A stretch of 60,953 nucleotides of DNA from JAUZPB01 sp037140715. Lineage in GTDB: Bacteria; Bacteroidota; Ignavibacteria; Ignavibacteriales; SURF-24. This document shows positions 1 to 8,677 of this stretch, piece after piece; position 1 is the stretch's first letter; each line of letters begins with the position of its first letter. The position numbers were made by a program, and so were the translations under genes. The notes beneath the pieces are model-generated. The model was not told the DNA's origin, did no database searches, and saw only the letters and a program-made list of their open reading frames with translations. The stretch spans positions 1 to 60,953 of the forward strand of contig JBAXDX010000002.1 of the NCBI GenBank assembly GCA_037140715.1, given 5' to 3'.

Positions 1-83
1 TGGGCAAAAAGACGTTCGATGACATGTCCTGCACCTGCAGGATAGGCAAAAAGACTCTCTATGACCCAATCCGTAAGTGCGGA

Positions 84-164
84 TTGACCCGTTTAAGGCT
101 TTATGGCATACTCTGCACCTGGCCATTGACCCGTTTAAGGCTCTATGACATACTTCGCACCTGG
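84..164 (+). repeat. two-copy direct repeat, period 42 bp
   Basis: A 39-bp word beginning ttgacccgtttaaggct and ending gcacctgg occurs at 84-122 and again at 126-164 with a few substitutions. A more diverged fragment ending in gcacctg lies around 30-40. The function is unknown. It reads as a degenerate intergenic repeat, because the two copies differ at scattered positions with no codon pattern. Confidence 0.75.
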
Positions 165-190
165 GAAGTATGTCATAGAAAGTTTTTTTT
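142..190 (+). terminator. hairpin plus T run, possible intrinsic terminator
   Basis: Bases 142-156 pair perfectly with 165-179 (15-bp stem, 8-base loop gcacctgg), followed by an uninterrupted run of eight T at 183-190. The form is that of a plus-strand rho-independent terminator, although the stem is AT-rich. A gene it could serve would have to enter from before the window. The second copy of the direct repeat at 126-164 supplies the left arm and loop. Confidence 0.45.
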
Positions 191-445
191 GTCAAATGAC
201 AATTGCCGTTCAGACAAAATTACATTTCCTGACCCGTTTCAGGGTGTGCTCCGGTATAAAATTATATTAAACGGGTATATGACAAATGCCCCTTTTGAAT
301 GACAATCTGTCATACATCCACAATTCATCTTCGCAAAATGATATTCCTTTCTCGCAGTATAACAATTCCGGGAAGCAATATATGAAACAGGACTAAAAAT
401 ATGTTTTGTGCATATCCGTTCAAAAACATATTAACTCAATTCCTG

Positions 446-1126
446 TTAATACGCATCAGGAGCAATATAAAAAGCGACTAAAATGAAATGCGACAGGCAG
501 CCGAGTATAACAAACAGATGCCATATTTCATGGAATCCGAAGACACCCGGGAACAGGTCCGGTTTCTTTAATACATAGATTATGGCACCCGCTGTAAAGA
601 ACAATCCGCCAAGTAATAACCAGAACAACGCACTGGCAGGGAACGACTTTAATATCTCGCTAACTGCCATAACAGATAACCAACCCATTAGCAGATAAAT
701 ACCTGTGGAAAGCCTGCGCGGTGCATTAATAATAAATATTTTAACCGTTACACCTGCAATAGCAATAAGCCAGATGACAGTAAGCATCCCCCACTGCCAG
801 AAGCCTCTGAAATAAAACAGACATATCGGAGTGTATGTGCCGGCAATTTGTATAAAAATTGCCGAATGATCCAGCTTCCGCAGTCTTTTTTTTATCTCAT
901 CTCCGCGATTAACCAAATGATAAACCGCACTGGAGGTAAACATAAAGACAAGAGAAAAGCCATAGACATATAATGATATTCTTTTGGTCAGGTTGCCCGT
1001 TCCCGTGAATATTAATACAGCCATTCCGGCTAAAGATAATACTGCCGCAAACAGATGCGTCAGTCCGCTTACAGGTTCCCGCATTTTATTTAACATAATT
1101 CTCTGATGAAATATTATATCATCCAT
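446..1126 (-). CDS. Hemolysin III / PAQR-family membrane protein
   Basis: Integral membrane protein of the HlyIII/YqfA/PAQR family, 226 residues with about seven hydrophobic segments. The family metal-site signatures are visible: SAVYH at 66-70, LDHSA at 85-89 and HEIWH at 199-203. GTYTP at 96-100 is also typical. I place the start at 1126, where AAGGGA lies about 12 bases upstream of an ATG and the usual REPVSGLTH entry follows shortly. An upstream ATG at 1174 would add 16 residues without a clear ribosome site. Bacterial members have been linked to membrane-lipid homeostasis and named for haemolysis, but their physiological role is unsettled. It lies 89 bp downstream of the TPR gene on the same strand and may be the last gene of that operon. 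Confidence 0.85.
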   Translation of the reverse strand: MDDIIFHQRIMLNKMREPVSGLTHLFAAVLSLAGMAVLIFTGTGNLTKRISLYVYGFSLVFMFTSSAVYHLVNRGDEIKKRLRKLDHSAIFIQIAGTYTPICLFYFRGFWQWGMLTVIWLIAIAGVTVKIFIINAPRRLSTGIYLLMGWLSVMAVSEILKSFPASALFWLLLGGLFFTAGAIIYVLKKPDLFPGVFGFHEIWHLFVILGCLSHFILVAFYIAPDAY

Positions 1127-1215
1127 GGCATAATCATTTCCCTTGAAGCAGAGCATGATTAAGAAAATTAACAATTATCATTTTATGGAGTTTTCGGGCA
1201 GGTTAAGAGAGCGGA

Positions 1216-1923
1216 TTAAAGCCAGTCGCCACCCTGGATAGATTCGCGGATTTCTTCAATGCGCTTTTGGTAAGCTGCTCTGTCCTTGGGCGATGCTTTT
1301 GGAAGCAACTCCTCATAGACCTTTAGTGCTTCCTTAAAGTGCCCCTGTGAAATGTAAACTTTAGCCATTGATTCCGATACAATTGGCTTTTGAACCGGTT
1401 TAGCCCTTTCTTCCGTTGGAATCTCAGGTATAGATTCATTCTGTTCCGGAATAATCCGGGCTGTCCTTAGTTTCTTCTCGATTTCTTCAGGAGTATCGTC
1501 TGTCGAAGTATTCTTATGTAGCTCAGGTTTTGCATCTTCTTTTATAATTTCCTTCAGATTATCCTGAAAAAATGCCACGCGGCGGCTTTGGGTAAAGCTG
1601 GTATTTTTATTTCTGTAATTTTCAATCTCGCGTATATAGTAGTTAAGCGTTTCAGGCGAGTTGATAAGATTTATGCCTTTGCGGAAGGATTCTTCGGCAA
1701 GATCGTACTTCTCTGTCATAGTGTAAACTTTACCAAGTAGTATATGTGCGGTAGGATAATTAGGAAAAATCTTAAGTCCGCTTTTAAGTATTTCGACAGC
1801 CTTGCTAAAATTCTCTTTTGAAGCAGCCTGACTTGCTGCGCGAATAAAAAGAGGACTGGCGTTGTCATGTTCATATATCAACGTCAGCTTATCTTCATAA
1901 ATATCTTTACTGTACCTGGTCAA
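1216..1923 (-). CDS. TPR-repeat protein, function unknown
   Basis: A 235-residue soluble protein with no signal peptide. Two tetratricopeptide-like helical pairs occupy about residues 24-90. A charged, probably disordered Glu/Pro/Lys-rich linker follows (about 125-180), then a further TPR-like unit at about 184-215. The start is a TTG at 1923: an in-frame TGA lies two codons upstream and the next ATG is some 70 codons in, so TTG is the only sensible choice. It follows the glycosyltransferase gene by 13 bp and is very likely co-transcribed with it. TPR proteins act as protein-interaction scaffolds. The neighbourhood suggests envelope or lipopolysaccharide assembly, but nothing in the sequence proves a role. 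Confidence 0.75.
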   Translation of the reverse strand: MTRYSKDIYEDKLTLIYEHDNASPLFIRAASQAASKENFSKAVEILKSGLKIFPNYPTAHILLGKVYTMTEKYDLAEESFRKGINLINSPETLNYYIREIENYRNKNTSFTQSRRVAFFQDNLKEIIKEDAKPELHKNTSTDDTPEEIEKKLRTARIIPEQNESIPEIPTEERAKPVQKPIVSESMAKVYISQGHFKEALKVYEELLPKASPKDRAAYQKRIEEIRESIQGGDWL

Positions 1924-1936
1924 AATTCAAACTCTT

Positions 1937-3400
1937 TTATTTTTTTGCGTAAACACTCTTAAGGGACATGGACGAAACGAAAGCAAAGCCGAGAAAGAAT
2001 AACAAATGGAAGGGCAGAGCAGCGATTTCCATAAAATAAATTGCAGCGACAACACCTACAAAGCAGTAAGCAGCTAATGTCAACTCGACATAAACAGATA
2101 TATCAACCTTTCTTTTTGCTCTGTAGTTCGGATTTACCTGCGCGGCAGCCGGCTGGTCTGTTCCGTCTTTCTTTACCTTTGGCGTGCGGACAAATTCGCT
2201 CTTTCTGTTTAACAGACCTTCAATAACCGCTCTTGAATTATTTACAGCAAAGCCCATACTGCCTGCCATAAACAATGGAAATAAGGCTATCTTCTTTCTC
2301 CAGTCGGTATGAATATCTTTCTGTGAATATAAATAGAACAGGAATGAGCTGATAAAAGCAAGAATGAATATTGACATACTGTTAAAGAATGCGTCATGCG
2401 GGCCACTGTTCTTAATAAAGACAAGCGGAACATTAAGAATACCTGCAAGAAGAATAAACGGGAAAGCCAGATTGCTTGATAAATGAAATGTACAGTGAAG
2501 CTTAATTCTCAAAGGCACATCCGACTTCCAAACCTGAGGCAGTAATTTCTTTGCTGTTTCAATATGACCTTTTGTCCATCTGAATTGCTGAGCCTTGAGT
2601 GCATTAATTTCGTCCGGAAGCTCAGCCGGAGTGGTAAAGTCTCTCAGGTAAACAAACTTCCAGCCTTTAAGCTGAGCGCGGTAACTGAGGTCAAGGTCTT
2701 CGGCTAATGTGTCGCCCTGCCAGTTGCCCGCGTCTTCGATACATTCCCTTTTCCAGACACCGCCAGTCCCGTTGAAAGTAATAAAGAAGCCGGCTTTATT
2801 TCTTACACTCTGTTCAATTACAAAGTGGCCGTCAAGGGCAAGCGCCTGAACTTTTGTAAGCAGCGATGACTCGCTGTTGGCATGTCCCCATCTTGTCTGC
2901 ACCATACCGATCTTAGGTTTGTTAAAGAACCTGAGTGTTTTTCGCAGGAAGTTGGGAGTAGGCATAAAGTCTGCATCAAAAATCGCGATGTAGTCACCTT
3001 TGGCAATCTTCAGACCTTCCAGAAGAGCGCCAGCCTTAAAACCCTGACGGGAGTTTCTTCTTATATGATGGATATCGAAGCCAAGCTCCCGCTTTTCCTT
3101 TACAAGTCTTTCCACAAGCGCGGTAGTTTCATCGGTGGAATCATCCAGCACCTGGATTTCCAGAAGCTCCTTCGGATACTCAATCTTGCAGACACATTCA
3201 ATCAGGCGTTCGATTACGAATAATTCGTTATATAATGGAAGCTGAATGGTAACTTTTTTGTCTTCCTTGAAATCCTTATTCTCCTGCGGCTTATTCTTGG
3301 CATAGCGGTTATGATAGAAAAGCATAATGAACCCATGACTGGCAAAAATCAGAAGAATTGAAAGGGAAATGAAATAAGAAATGAGCACCAGATCGTCCAT
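1937..3400 (-). CDS. Family 2 processive-type glycosyltransferase
   Basis: A 487-residue membrane glycosyltransferase with a GT-A fold, of the cellulose-synthase/ceramide-glucosyltransferase-like type. The D,D,D,QxxRW signature is complete: LDDSTDE at 85-91, DAD at 142-144, EDLDLSY at 234-240 and QQFRWTKG at 271-278. One transmembrane helix precedes the catalytic domain (about 5-30) and about four follow it (from about 305 to the end). This is the topology of enzymes that polymerise or attach sugars from nucleotide-sugars at the inner membrane. Acceptor and sugar cannot be read from sequence. An AGGAT motif lies upstream of the ATG at 3400. It sits between lptE and a TPR gene in a tight operon, suggesting a surface glycolipid or polysaccharide role. 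Confidence 0.9.
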   Translation of the reverse strand: MDDLVLISYFISLSILLIFASHGFIMLFYHNRYAKNKPQENKDFKEDKKVTIQLPLYNELFVIERLIECVCKIEYPKELLEIQVLDDSTDETTALVERLVKEKRELGFDIHHIRRNSRQGFKAGALLEGLKIAKGDYIAIFDADFMPTPNFLRKTLRFFNKPKIGMVQTRWGHANSESSLLTKVQALALDGHFVIEQSVRNKAGFFITFNGTGGVWKRECIEDAGNWQGDTLAEDLDLSYRAQLKGWKFVYLRDFTTPAELPDEINALKAQQFRWTKGHIETAKKLLPQVWKSDVPLRIKLHCTFHLSSNLAFPFILLAGILNVPLVFIKNSGPHDAFFNSMSIFILAFISSFLFYLYSQKDIHTDWRKKIALFPLFMAGSMGFAVNNSRAVIEGLLNRKSEFVRTPKVKKDGTDQPAAAQVNPNYRAKRKVDISVYVELTLAAYCFVGVVAAIYFMEIAALPFHLLFFLGFAFVSSMSLKSVYAKK

Positions 3401-3422
3401 AATTTATCCTGTATGTTTTTCA

Positions 3423-4049
3423 TTACCAGTTTGATACTGTTCCAATTAATATATCATCTGAAATCCTGTCGGCTGTCTCGTCAATTGCCTTATTACGATT
3501 GGCAACTACACCGCCGCCGGATTCATAATTTGCATAGCCGGAGTAAGATTTCTCTGAAATCGTTCTCTTTTTAACCGTGTCCTTAAATAAAACCTTTACA
3601 CCGATAGTAATCCTTTTACCGGAAACATTTTCATTGCCCTGTCCTCCGCTAATTATCGTGGGGGCATCGTTGAAGGAAACAATCGTACATTCCAAAAGCG
3701 CGTTGGCATTTATTCTGTCGCTGACCTGAAGCGTATTATCCTCAACAAACCTGGTTGTTAGTTTATCCTTCAGTATTTCTCTTAGTCTCAGCTCACCGTT
3801 TCCGCTTTTATCCTCAAAAGCAGGAATAAAAACTGTCTTTAAGTGAGGAGGTACCGAAGCACCGGTAAAAGAATAAAAACAACCGGTAAAGTTAGTGTTT
3901 GTAGTAACAACAAACAATAGCAGGAGCACTGACTGATTAAGACAAGAGCGCCGGCACAGGCTCAGGGCATTCCCTAAAGTCAGTATCCTTCTTAATTGAT
4001 TAAGATGAATCCGAATTTTGTCCCTGAGCTTTAGAAGTTTATATATCAT
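3423..4049 (-). CDS. lptE: LptE-like outer-membrane lipoprotein
   Basis: Resembles the LptE family, which plugs the LptD translocon that inserts lipopolysaccharide into the outer membrane. A hydrophobic stretch (SVLLLLFVV) followed by FTGC gives a lipobox with the acylated cysteine at about residue 57. The mature part contains the family-like VPPHLKTVFIPAFED segment. The start is uncertain. An ATG at 4082 lies inside the upstream gene; the ATG at 4049 overlaps that gene's stop by 11 bases and has GCAGGA nearby. Either gives an unusually long basic leader before the hydrophobic core, so a later GTG start giving a normal short signal peptide is possible. The sigma-54 activator-lptE order is common in Bacteroidota relatives. 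Confidence 0.75.
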   Translation of the reverse strand: MIYKLLKLRDKIRIHLNQLRRILTLGNALSLCRRSCLNQSVLLLLFVVTTNTNFTGCFYSFTGASVPPHLKTVFIPAFEDKSGNGELRLREILKDKLTTRFVEDNTLQVSDRINANALLECTIVSFNDAPTIISGGQGNENVSGKRITIGVKVLFKDTVKKRTISEKSYSGYANYESGGGVVANRNKAIDETADRISDDILIGTVSNW

Positions 4050-5208
4050 ATTCCTGCATTTTCCGGTATAGAGTTCTTTCACTTATGCCGAGCATCTTAG
4101 CTGCCTGTTTTTTATTGCCTTTTGAATAATTCAGAGCATTTTTAATAGCTTCCCTTTCCACAGTTTCAAAGGGCAGAACTTCGCTTACCTCGGCGCGGAC
4201 AGATTCATTGCTTATCTCCTGAGTATTCTTAAAAACCAACTGTTTCAGGTCAAGCAGGTCCTTCTTTATTTCAATCAAAGCGCGGTAAATCATCTCCCTG
4301 TCAACATCCTCCGGTGAGCGGTGCAGATGGACGGGCAGATTCCGGTTATCCTTAACTTCATCATGCGACTGAAACATGAAATAAAATGATTCCACATCCA
4401 GAATACCCGAACGGCTTAAAGCAATTGCTGTTTCAATAGTGTTTTTCAGCTCTCTTATATTGCCTGGCCAGTTATAATTTATCAGCATCTCGCGCGCTTC
4501 ATTAGTAATCAGAGGCGGAGGGATGTTGTTGTTTTTTGAATAGTGATTAAGGAAGTAATCGACAAGCTCATTTATATCCTCGCGCCTTTTTCTCAGCGGA
4601 GGAATGTTTAAGGAAACAGCTTTGAGCCTGAAATACAAATCCTCTCTGAAACGCTTTGCGTCAACTTCCTTCTGGAGGTCTTTATTTGTGGCCGCTATAA
4701 TCCTTACATCAACTTTGGTGAGTGTTTCACTGCCAATTCTCATAAATTCTTTAGTCTCAAGGACGCGAAGCAGCCTGACCTGTGTCGTCAGCGGCATTTC
4801 TGCAATCTCATCCAGAAAGAGTGTGCCACCATCAGCAATTTCAAAATACCCTTTGCGGTTATCAACCGCCCCGGTGAATGCGCCTTTTTTATGTCCGAAT
4901 AACTCGCTTTCAAGTATCCCTTCGGGAATAGCGCCGCAGTTCACACTTACCAGACGCTCTGCACTTCTTTTACTGTAACCATGAATTGCCTGGGCAAATA
5001 CCTCCTTGCCAACGCCACTTTCGCCATAGATAAGTACAGAAATATCAGACTGTGCCACCTGCATCGTTATATCTACAAGATCACGTATTTCTTTGGACTT
5101 ACCAACAATACGGAATTCTTTTTGAAAATTCTCGATTGAGACTGCCTTTGTATTTGTGTTGCTAAAATAAGCAAATTTATTCATGCCAAATGTACTGATT
5201 TTTTTCAT
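4039..5208 (-). CDS. Sigma-54-dependent activator without receiver domain
   Basis: A 389-residue bacterial enhancer-binding protein that would remodel RNA polymerase-sigma54 using ATP. Visible parts are Walker A GESGVGKE (62-69), the sigma54-contacting GAFTGA loop (109-114), Walker B GGTLFLDEIAE (127-137), and a C-terminal Fis-type helix-turn-helix at about 365-386. Only some 35 residues precede the AAA+ domain, so there is no receiver, GAF or PAS input domain. Activity must be set by abundance, a partner protein, or be constitutive. The ATG at 5208 has no strong ribosome site; the ATG at 5184 is an alternative. It overlaps lptE by 11 bases and follows the SPOR gene by 40 bp. The same arrangement next to miaB and lptE recurs in Bacteroidota-like genomes. 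Confidence 0.93.
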   Translation of the reverse strand: MKKISTFGMNKFAYFSNTNTKAVSIENFQKEFRIVGKSKEIRDLVDITMQVAQSDISVLIYGESGVGKEVFAQAIHGYSKRSAERLVSVNCGAIPEGILESELFGHKKGAFTGAVDNRKGYFEIADGGTLFLDEIAEMPLTTQVRLLRVLETKEFMRIGSETLTKVDVRIIAATNKDLQKEVDAKRFREDLYFRLKAVSLNIPPLRKRREDINELVDYFLNHYSKNNNIPPPLITNEAREMLINYNWPGNIRELKNTIETAIALSRSGILDVESFYFMFQSHDEVKDNRNLPVHLHRSPEDVDREMIYRALIEIKKDLLDLKQLVFKNTQEISNESVRAEVSEVLPFETVEREAIKNALNYSKGNKKQAAKMLGISERTLYRKMQEYDI

Positions 5209-5248
5209 ATAATAGAGAATAAAAAATCCCGCTTACCGGAGTTCAGCT

Positions 5249-5980
5249 TTATTTTTCATCTAAAGGTATTACTCTGCCGTTTAATTTATAACGTTCATTT
5301 ATCTGAAGAAGCACCGCACGGGCTTCGTCTTCAGTTACAAAGCTGCCTACGTTCAGCACATTCAGAGTTGTTCCCGCTACATTTTTCTGTTTAATATCTG
5401 AAGTATATCCTTCCGCTACAAATGAATTCTTTATGCGCTGAGCGTTGATTAAATTAATGAACGCGCCCGCCTGAATAGTAAATTTTGGTTCCGCTTTCAG
5501 ATGCGATGGCTTTACCTCCGGCTTTGGAAGTTCTATTTGCGTATCATTGCCTGCCCGAATTTCGGCATCTGTTTTTTTTTCAGCCAGCGAAATATAAGGG
5601 GAGTCAGGGTAATTTTTCTTAAGCCTGTCGAGATATGCCCTGGATGTTGTGTAAAGCCCCTGTGCATAATAGTAAGAATATATCTTATATATAGAAGCTC
5701 CGGCATATCTTGATTGAGGGTATCGGTCCATTATGACCGAGTATTTTGAAACAGCTTCATTGGCATCGGTAGTCAGCAAAGCATCGAGATACAGAACAGA
5801 AGGGTCTTTCGGATGTTCCTTGAAAAGCGTTTGAAGAGCTTCTTTAGCCCTTGCCGTTTCGCCAGATTCAATCAACCTTAATTGCTGATTAATATAGACT
5901 TCCTGAGCAAAACCCGTGAACTGCATGAGAAACAGCTGGAACATTAAAGCAAAAAATATTTTCGAAAATGAAAAGTCCAT
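5249..5980 (-). CDS. Secreted TPR/SPOR-domain protein
   Basis: A 243-residue exported protein. The N-terminal hydrophobic segment ends in GFAQ, consistent with signal peptidase I cleavage after Ala. TPR-like repeats fill about residues 30-130. After a Pro/Lys linker a SPOR domain occupies about 165-240, starting FTIQAGAF. SPOR domains bind glycan strands denuded of stem peptides and usually mark division-site or peptidoglycan-associated proteins, so a periplasmic cell-wall role is likely. It lies 59 bp downstream of miaB and 40 bp upstream of the sigma-54 activator on the same strand. No enzymatic motif is visible. Domain assignment is firm; the specific partner is unknown. Confidence 0.85.
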   Translation of the reverse strand: MDFSFSKIFFALMFQLFLMQFTGFAQEVYINQQLRLIESGETARAKEALQTLFKEHPKDPSVLYLDALLTTDANEAVSKYSVIMDRYPQSRYAGASIYKIYSYYYAQGLYTTSRAYLDRLKKNYPDSPYISLAEKKTDAEIRAGNDTQIELPKPEVKPSHLKAEPKFTIQAGAFINLINAQRIKNSFVAEGYTSDIKQKNVAGTTLNVLNVGSFVTEDEARAVLLQINERYKLNGRVIPLDEK

Positions 5981-6039
5981 AGATTGATTACACCCCTTCT
6001 ATCCTGAATGAATTATGATTCGGCGAAGAAACAGGTAAC

Positions 6040-7365
6040 TTAAACATCCACACCCTGCTCTGTCACATCTCCGAACAACGTACCTGAAGTTGCACCTTTT
6101 ATCCTGACTTTAATGTAACTGCCTTCACTTACATTCTCAGAGACCGGAAAAACAACGACCTTGTTTGAATCAGTCCTGCCAGCCATAAACTTATCAGACT
6201 TCCTGCTAAAGCCTTCCACAAGTGCGCACTCTTCCCTGCCAATTAATGTCTGATTAATATCATAAGAAATCTGTTGCTGAAGGTCTATAATCTCAGTCAG
6301 ACGCTTAGTTTTATCCGCTTCTGGCACATCATCCTCCATCTTATAAGCTTTAGTTCCCTCGCGTGGAGAATATTTGAACATATACGCGCCATCATAGCGG
6401 ACTTTACGCATAATATCGAGCGTCATAAGATGGTCATCATAAGTTTCGGTAGGGAAGCCTGAAATTATATCAGTCGAAAAACTGACACCCGGGATAATCT
6501 TCCTGGCTTTTTCTATCAGGCTCATGTATTCTTCTATCGTATAATTGCGGTTCATCAGTTCAAGAATTCTTGTGGAACCCGACTGAACAGGCAGATGGAT
6601 ATATTTGCAGATATTATCATGTGTGGCAATAGTATATAGAAGTTTCTCGGATAAGTCCTTCGGGTGAGAAGTAGTAAAGCGTATGCGCATAAGCGGGTCA
6701 GCTTTGGCGCATAAGTCCAGAAGATCGGCAAAGTCAAAGTTTTTATCATTATATGAGTTAACGTTCTGTCCGAGAAGCGTAACCTCGCGAAAACCTCTGG
6801 ATGAAAGCTCTCTTAGTTCAGATACTATTGAAGAAAGGTCCCGGCTCCGTTCGCGTCCGCGTGTAAATGGGACAACGCAGAAAGTACAGAACTTATCACA
6901 GCCACGCATAACAGAAATCCATGCCTGCAGTCCGTCCTCACGATAAGGAATAATATCCTCATAAGTTTCCGCGCGGGAAAGCTTAACGCCAATGCCCTTG
7001 CCGCCACTAAAGGCCATGTCGAGAAACTCAGGCAGCCGGCGATATTCGTCCGGCCCGACTACGATATCCACGATTTTCTTTTCCTCTATCAAATCCTTCT
7101 TCAGCCTTTCAGCCATACAACCCAAAATACCTACTATAAGCTCAGGTTTAGATAACTTGAGATTCTTAAAATTACCGAGACGTCCATATATCCTTTGCTC
7201 GGCATTCTCGCGCACACTGCAAGTATTTAATAAAACCACGCCGGCTTTATCTACATCTTTAGTTATCTGATAACCTCGGCTGTTAAGTATGCCCATTACT
7301 ATTTCGGTATCAGCCAGGTTCATCTGGCAGCCGTAGGTTTCAATATATATATTATTATTAGACAT
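6040..7365 (-). CDS. miaB: tRNA-2-methylthio-N6-isopentenyladenosine synthase MiaB
   Basis: Radical-SAM methylthiotransferase that adds a methylthio group to i6A37 of tRNAs reading UNN codons. All three modules are present in 441 residues: an UPF0004 N-terminal domain with cysteines at 13, 49 and 83 for the auxiliary [4Fe-4S] cluster; the radical-SAM triad C156, C160, C163 in GCDKFCTFC; and a C-terminal TRAM domain from about 373. The TRGRERSR sequence after the triad is characteristic of MiaB rather than RimO or MtaB. I chose the ATG at 7365, which has AAAGGAT five bases upstream; the ATG at 7410 would add a 15-residue hydrophobic leader atypical of the family. It is the first gene of the minus-strand block running down to about 1216. 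Confidence 0.96.
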   Translation of the reverse strand: MSNNNIYIETYGCQMNLADTEIVMGILNSRGYQITKDVDKAGVVLLNTCSVRENAEQRIYGRLGNFKNLKLSKPELIVGILGCMAERLKKDLIEEKKIVDIVVGPDEYRRLPEFLDMAFSGGKGIGVKLSRAETYEDIIPYREDGLQAWISVMRGCDKFCTFCVVPFTRGRERSRDLSSIVSELRELSSRGFREVTLLGQNVNSYNDKNFDFADLLDLCAKADPLMRIRFTTSHPKDLSEKLLYTIATHDNICKYIHLPVQSGSTRILELMNRNYTIEEYMSLIEKARKIIPGVSFSTDIISGFPTETYDDHLMTLDIMRKVRYDGAYMFKYSPREGTKAYKMEDDVPEADKTKRLTEIIDLQQQISYDINQTLIGREECALVEGFSRKSDKFMAGRTDSNKVVVFPVSENVSEGSYIKVRIKGATSGTLFGDVTEQGVDV

Positions 7366-7546
7366 TATATCCTTTACATTCGTGAAACTAATATAAAGAT
7401 TAAAATGCAACCATTCAACGAAATGGGTATATATAATTGGGACTTTTCATAATCAATATTCACTTTATCTAAAGCGGATATGATTAACAGGGAAATAATT
7501 CTCTTATAGTTTTCATTCCAATTACTAAACTCTATTTCCATTTTTG

Positions 7547-7554
7547 TATATTTG
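7547..7554 (+). promoter_or_regulatory. Possible TAnnTTTG promoter element for pta
   Basis: TATATTTG lies 33 bp upstream of the pta ATG and fits the TAnnTTTG -7 element used by the primary sigma factor of Bacteroidota. No convincing -33 TTTG partner is seen at the expected distance, so this is a weak call. Confidence 0.3.
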
Positions 7555-7586
7555 ACTCATAACTTTAACAATATTATGGAATAACT

Positions 7587-8573
7587 ATGGCTGAAATTAA
7601 ATTATTACAACAGATAAGGGAAAGGGCTTCTAAAAGAAAGAAAACAATCGTACTCCCTGAATCGCATGATGAAAGAGTATTGAAAGCTGCCGAAGTAATA
7701 ACGAAAGATGGTATCGCAAGTGTAGTAATTCTCGGAAATGAAGATAAGATAAGAGAAGATGCAAAGAACTCAGGTGTTAATCTCCAGGGTGTCAGAATAA
7801 TCGACCCTGAAAAATCAGAGAAGCTAAGCGATTTCGCTAATATTTTCTACAATATGCGCAAACAGAAAGGGAAGGAAATTCCAGCCGAAACAGCCCGCAA
7901 TACGATGAAACGTGATATTTTCTTTGGCGCGATGATGCTGAAAGAAGGAATGGTCGATGGTTCGGTTTCAGGTTCAACGGCAACTACTGCCGATGTAATG
8001 AGAGCTTCAATTCAAGTGGTTGGAATGCCCGAAGGTATCTCGATTGTTTCAAGCTTTTTCTTAATGGCTTTCCCGGATAAGGTTTTTAGCTTTGCCGACT
8101 GTGCTGTAAACCCGGAGCCTGATGTTCAGCAGCTTGCCGACATTGCTATTTCAACGGCGGATAATCACAAGAAACTAACGGGCGAAGAAGCTTATGTCGC
8201 AATGCTGTCATTCTCAACAAAAGGCAGCGCAAAGCATAAACTGGTAGATCAGGTAGTCGAAGCGACTAAAATAGCGCAGGCAAAACGCCCCGATTTAAAC
8301 ATCGATGGCGATCTTCAGTTTGATGCGGCGATTGTCGCAGGTGTAGGAGAGAAGAAAGCTCCCGGCAGTACCGTTGCGGGAAGAGCTAACGTGCTTGTTT
8401 TTCCCGATCTTAACTCTGGCAATATCGGCTATAAGATTGCTCAGAGGCTTGGCGGTGCAGAAGCTATCGGTCCGGTAAGCCAGGGACTGAGCAAACCATT
8501 CTTTGACCTTAGCCGCGGTTGTAGTGTTGATGATATCGTAAATACGGTGGCTATTGCTGTGCTCATGGCGTAG
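7587..8573 (+). CDS. pta: Phosphate acetyltransferase
   Basis: Interconverts acetyl-CoA and acetyl phosphate, feeding ATP production with acetate kinase or acetate activation in reverse. The 328-residue length is that of the single-domain enzyme, lacking the N-terminal regulatory domains of the long enterobacterial form. Family landmarks include the VLPESHDERVLKAA opening, SGSTATTADVMRA around 130-140, and the C-terminal SGNIGYKIAQRLGGAEAIGP, which contacts CoA. No acetate kinase gene is in the window; it may lie elsewhere. The gene stands alone between divergent miaB and convergent malQ. Phosphate butyryltransferases are related, but the match to acetyltransferase features is good. Confidence 0.93.
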   Translation: MAEIKLLQQIRERASKRKKTIVLPESHDERVLKAAEVITKDGIASVVILGNEDKIREDAKNSGVNLQGVRIIDPEKSEKLSDFANIFYNMRKQKGKEIPAETARNTMKRDIFFGAMMLKEGMVDGSVSGSTATTADVMRASIQVVGMPEGISIVSSFFLMAFPDKVFSFADCAVNPEPDVQQLADIAISTADNHKKLTGEEAYVAMLSFSTKGSAKHKLVDQVVEATKIAQAKRPDLNIDGDLQFDAAIVAGVGEKKAPGSTVAGRANVLVFPDLNSGNIGYKIAQRLGGAEAIGPVSQGLSKPFFDLSRGCSVDDIVNTVAIAVLMA

Positions 8574-8588
8574 GGGGTCTGTGCTTTT

Positions 8589-8637
8589 CATAATCTTACT
8601 CATTCCTCCTTTTTAAGCGATTATGAGTATGATTATG
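8589..8637. terminator. Inverted repeat between convergent pta and malQ
   Basis: Bases 8589-8603 pair with 8623-8637 (15 bp with one mismatch) across a 19-base loop that contains a T run. It lies just after the pta stop and before the malQ stop, so it may act as a shared terminator. There is no clean T tract after the right arm, so the call is tentative. Confidence 0.4.
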
Positions 8638-8677
8638 ATTAAGACAGGGATTTGCCGGTCATACAGTTCTTTAGTTT

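Larger units (their letters stand above)
1..445. other. gene-free repeat-rich stretch
   Basis: No credible gene is visible. One frame stays open over about 90 codons on the plus strand, but it is built from direct repeats and has no domain resemblance. The stretch holds a 42-bp-period direct repeat, a long hairpin followed by a T run, and several short matches to gacaaatg/ctgtcat-type words. The rest (about 190-445) is AT-rich with nothing recognisable. Confidence 0.6.

Noticed and set aside
24..302. 92-codon open frame on plus strand
   Set aside because: Made of the 42-bp direct repeat and hairpin. No ribosome site, no protein resemblance, and low-complexity composition.
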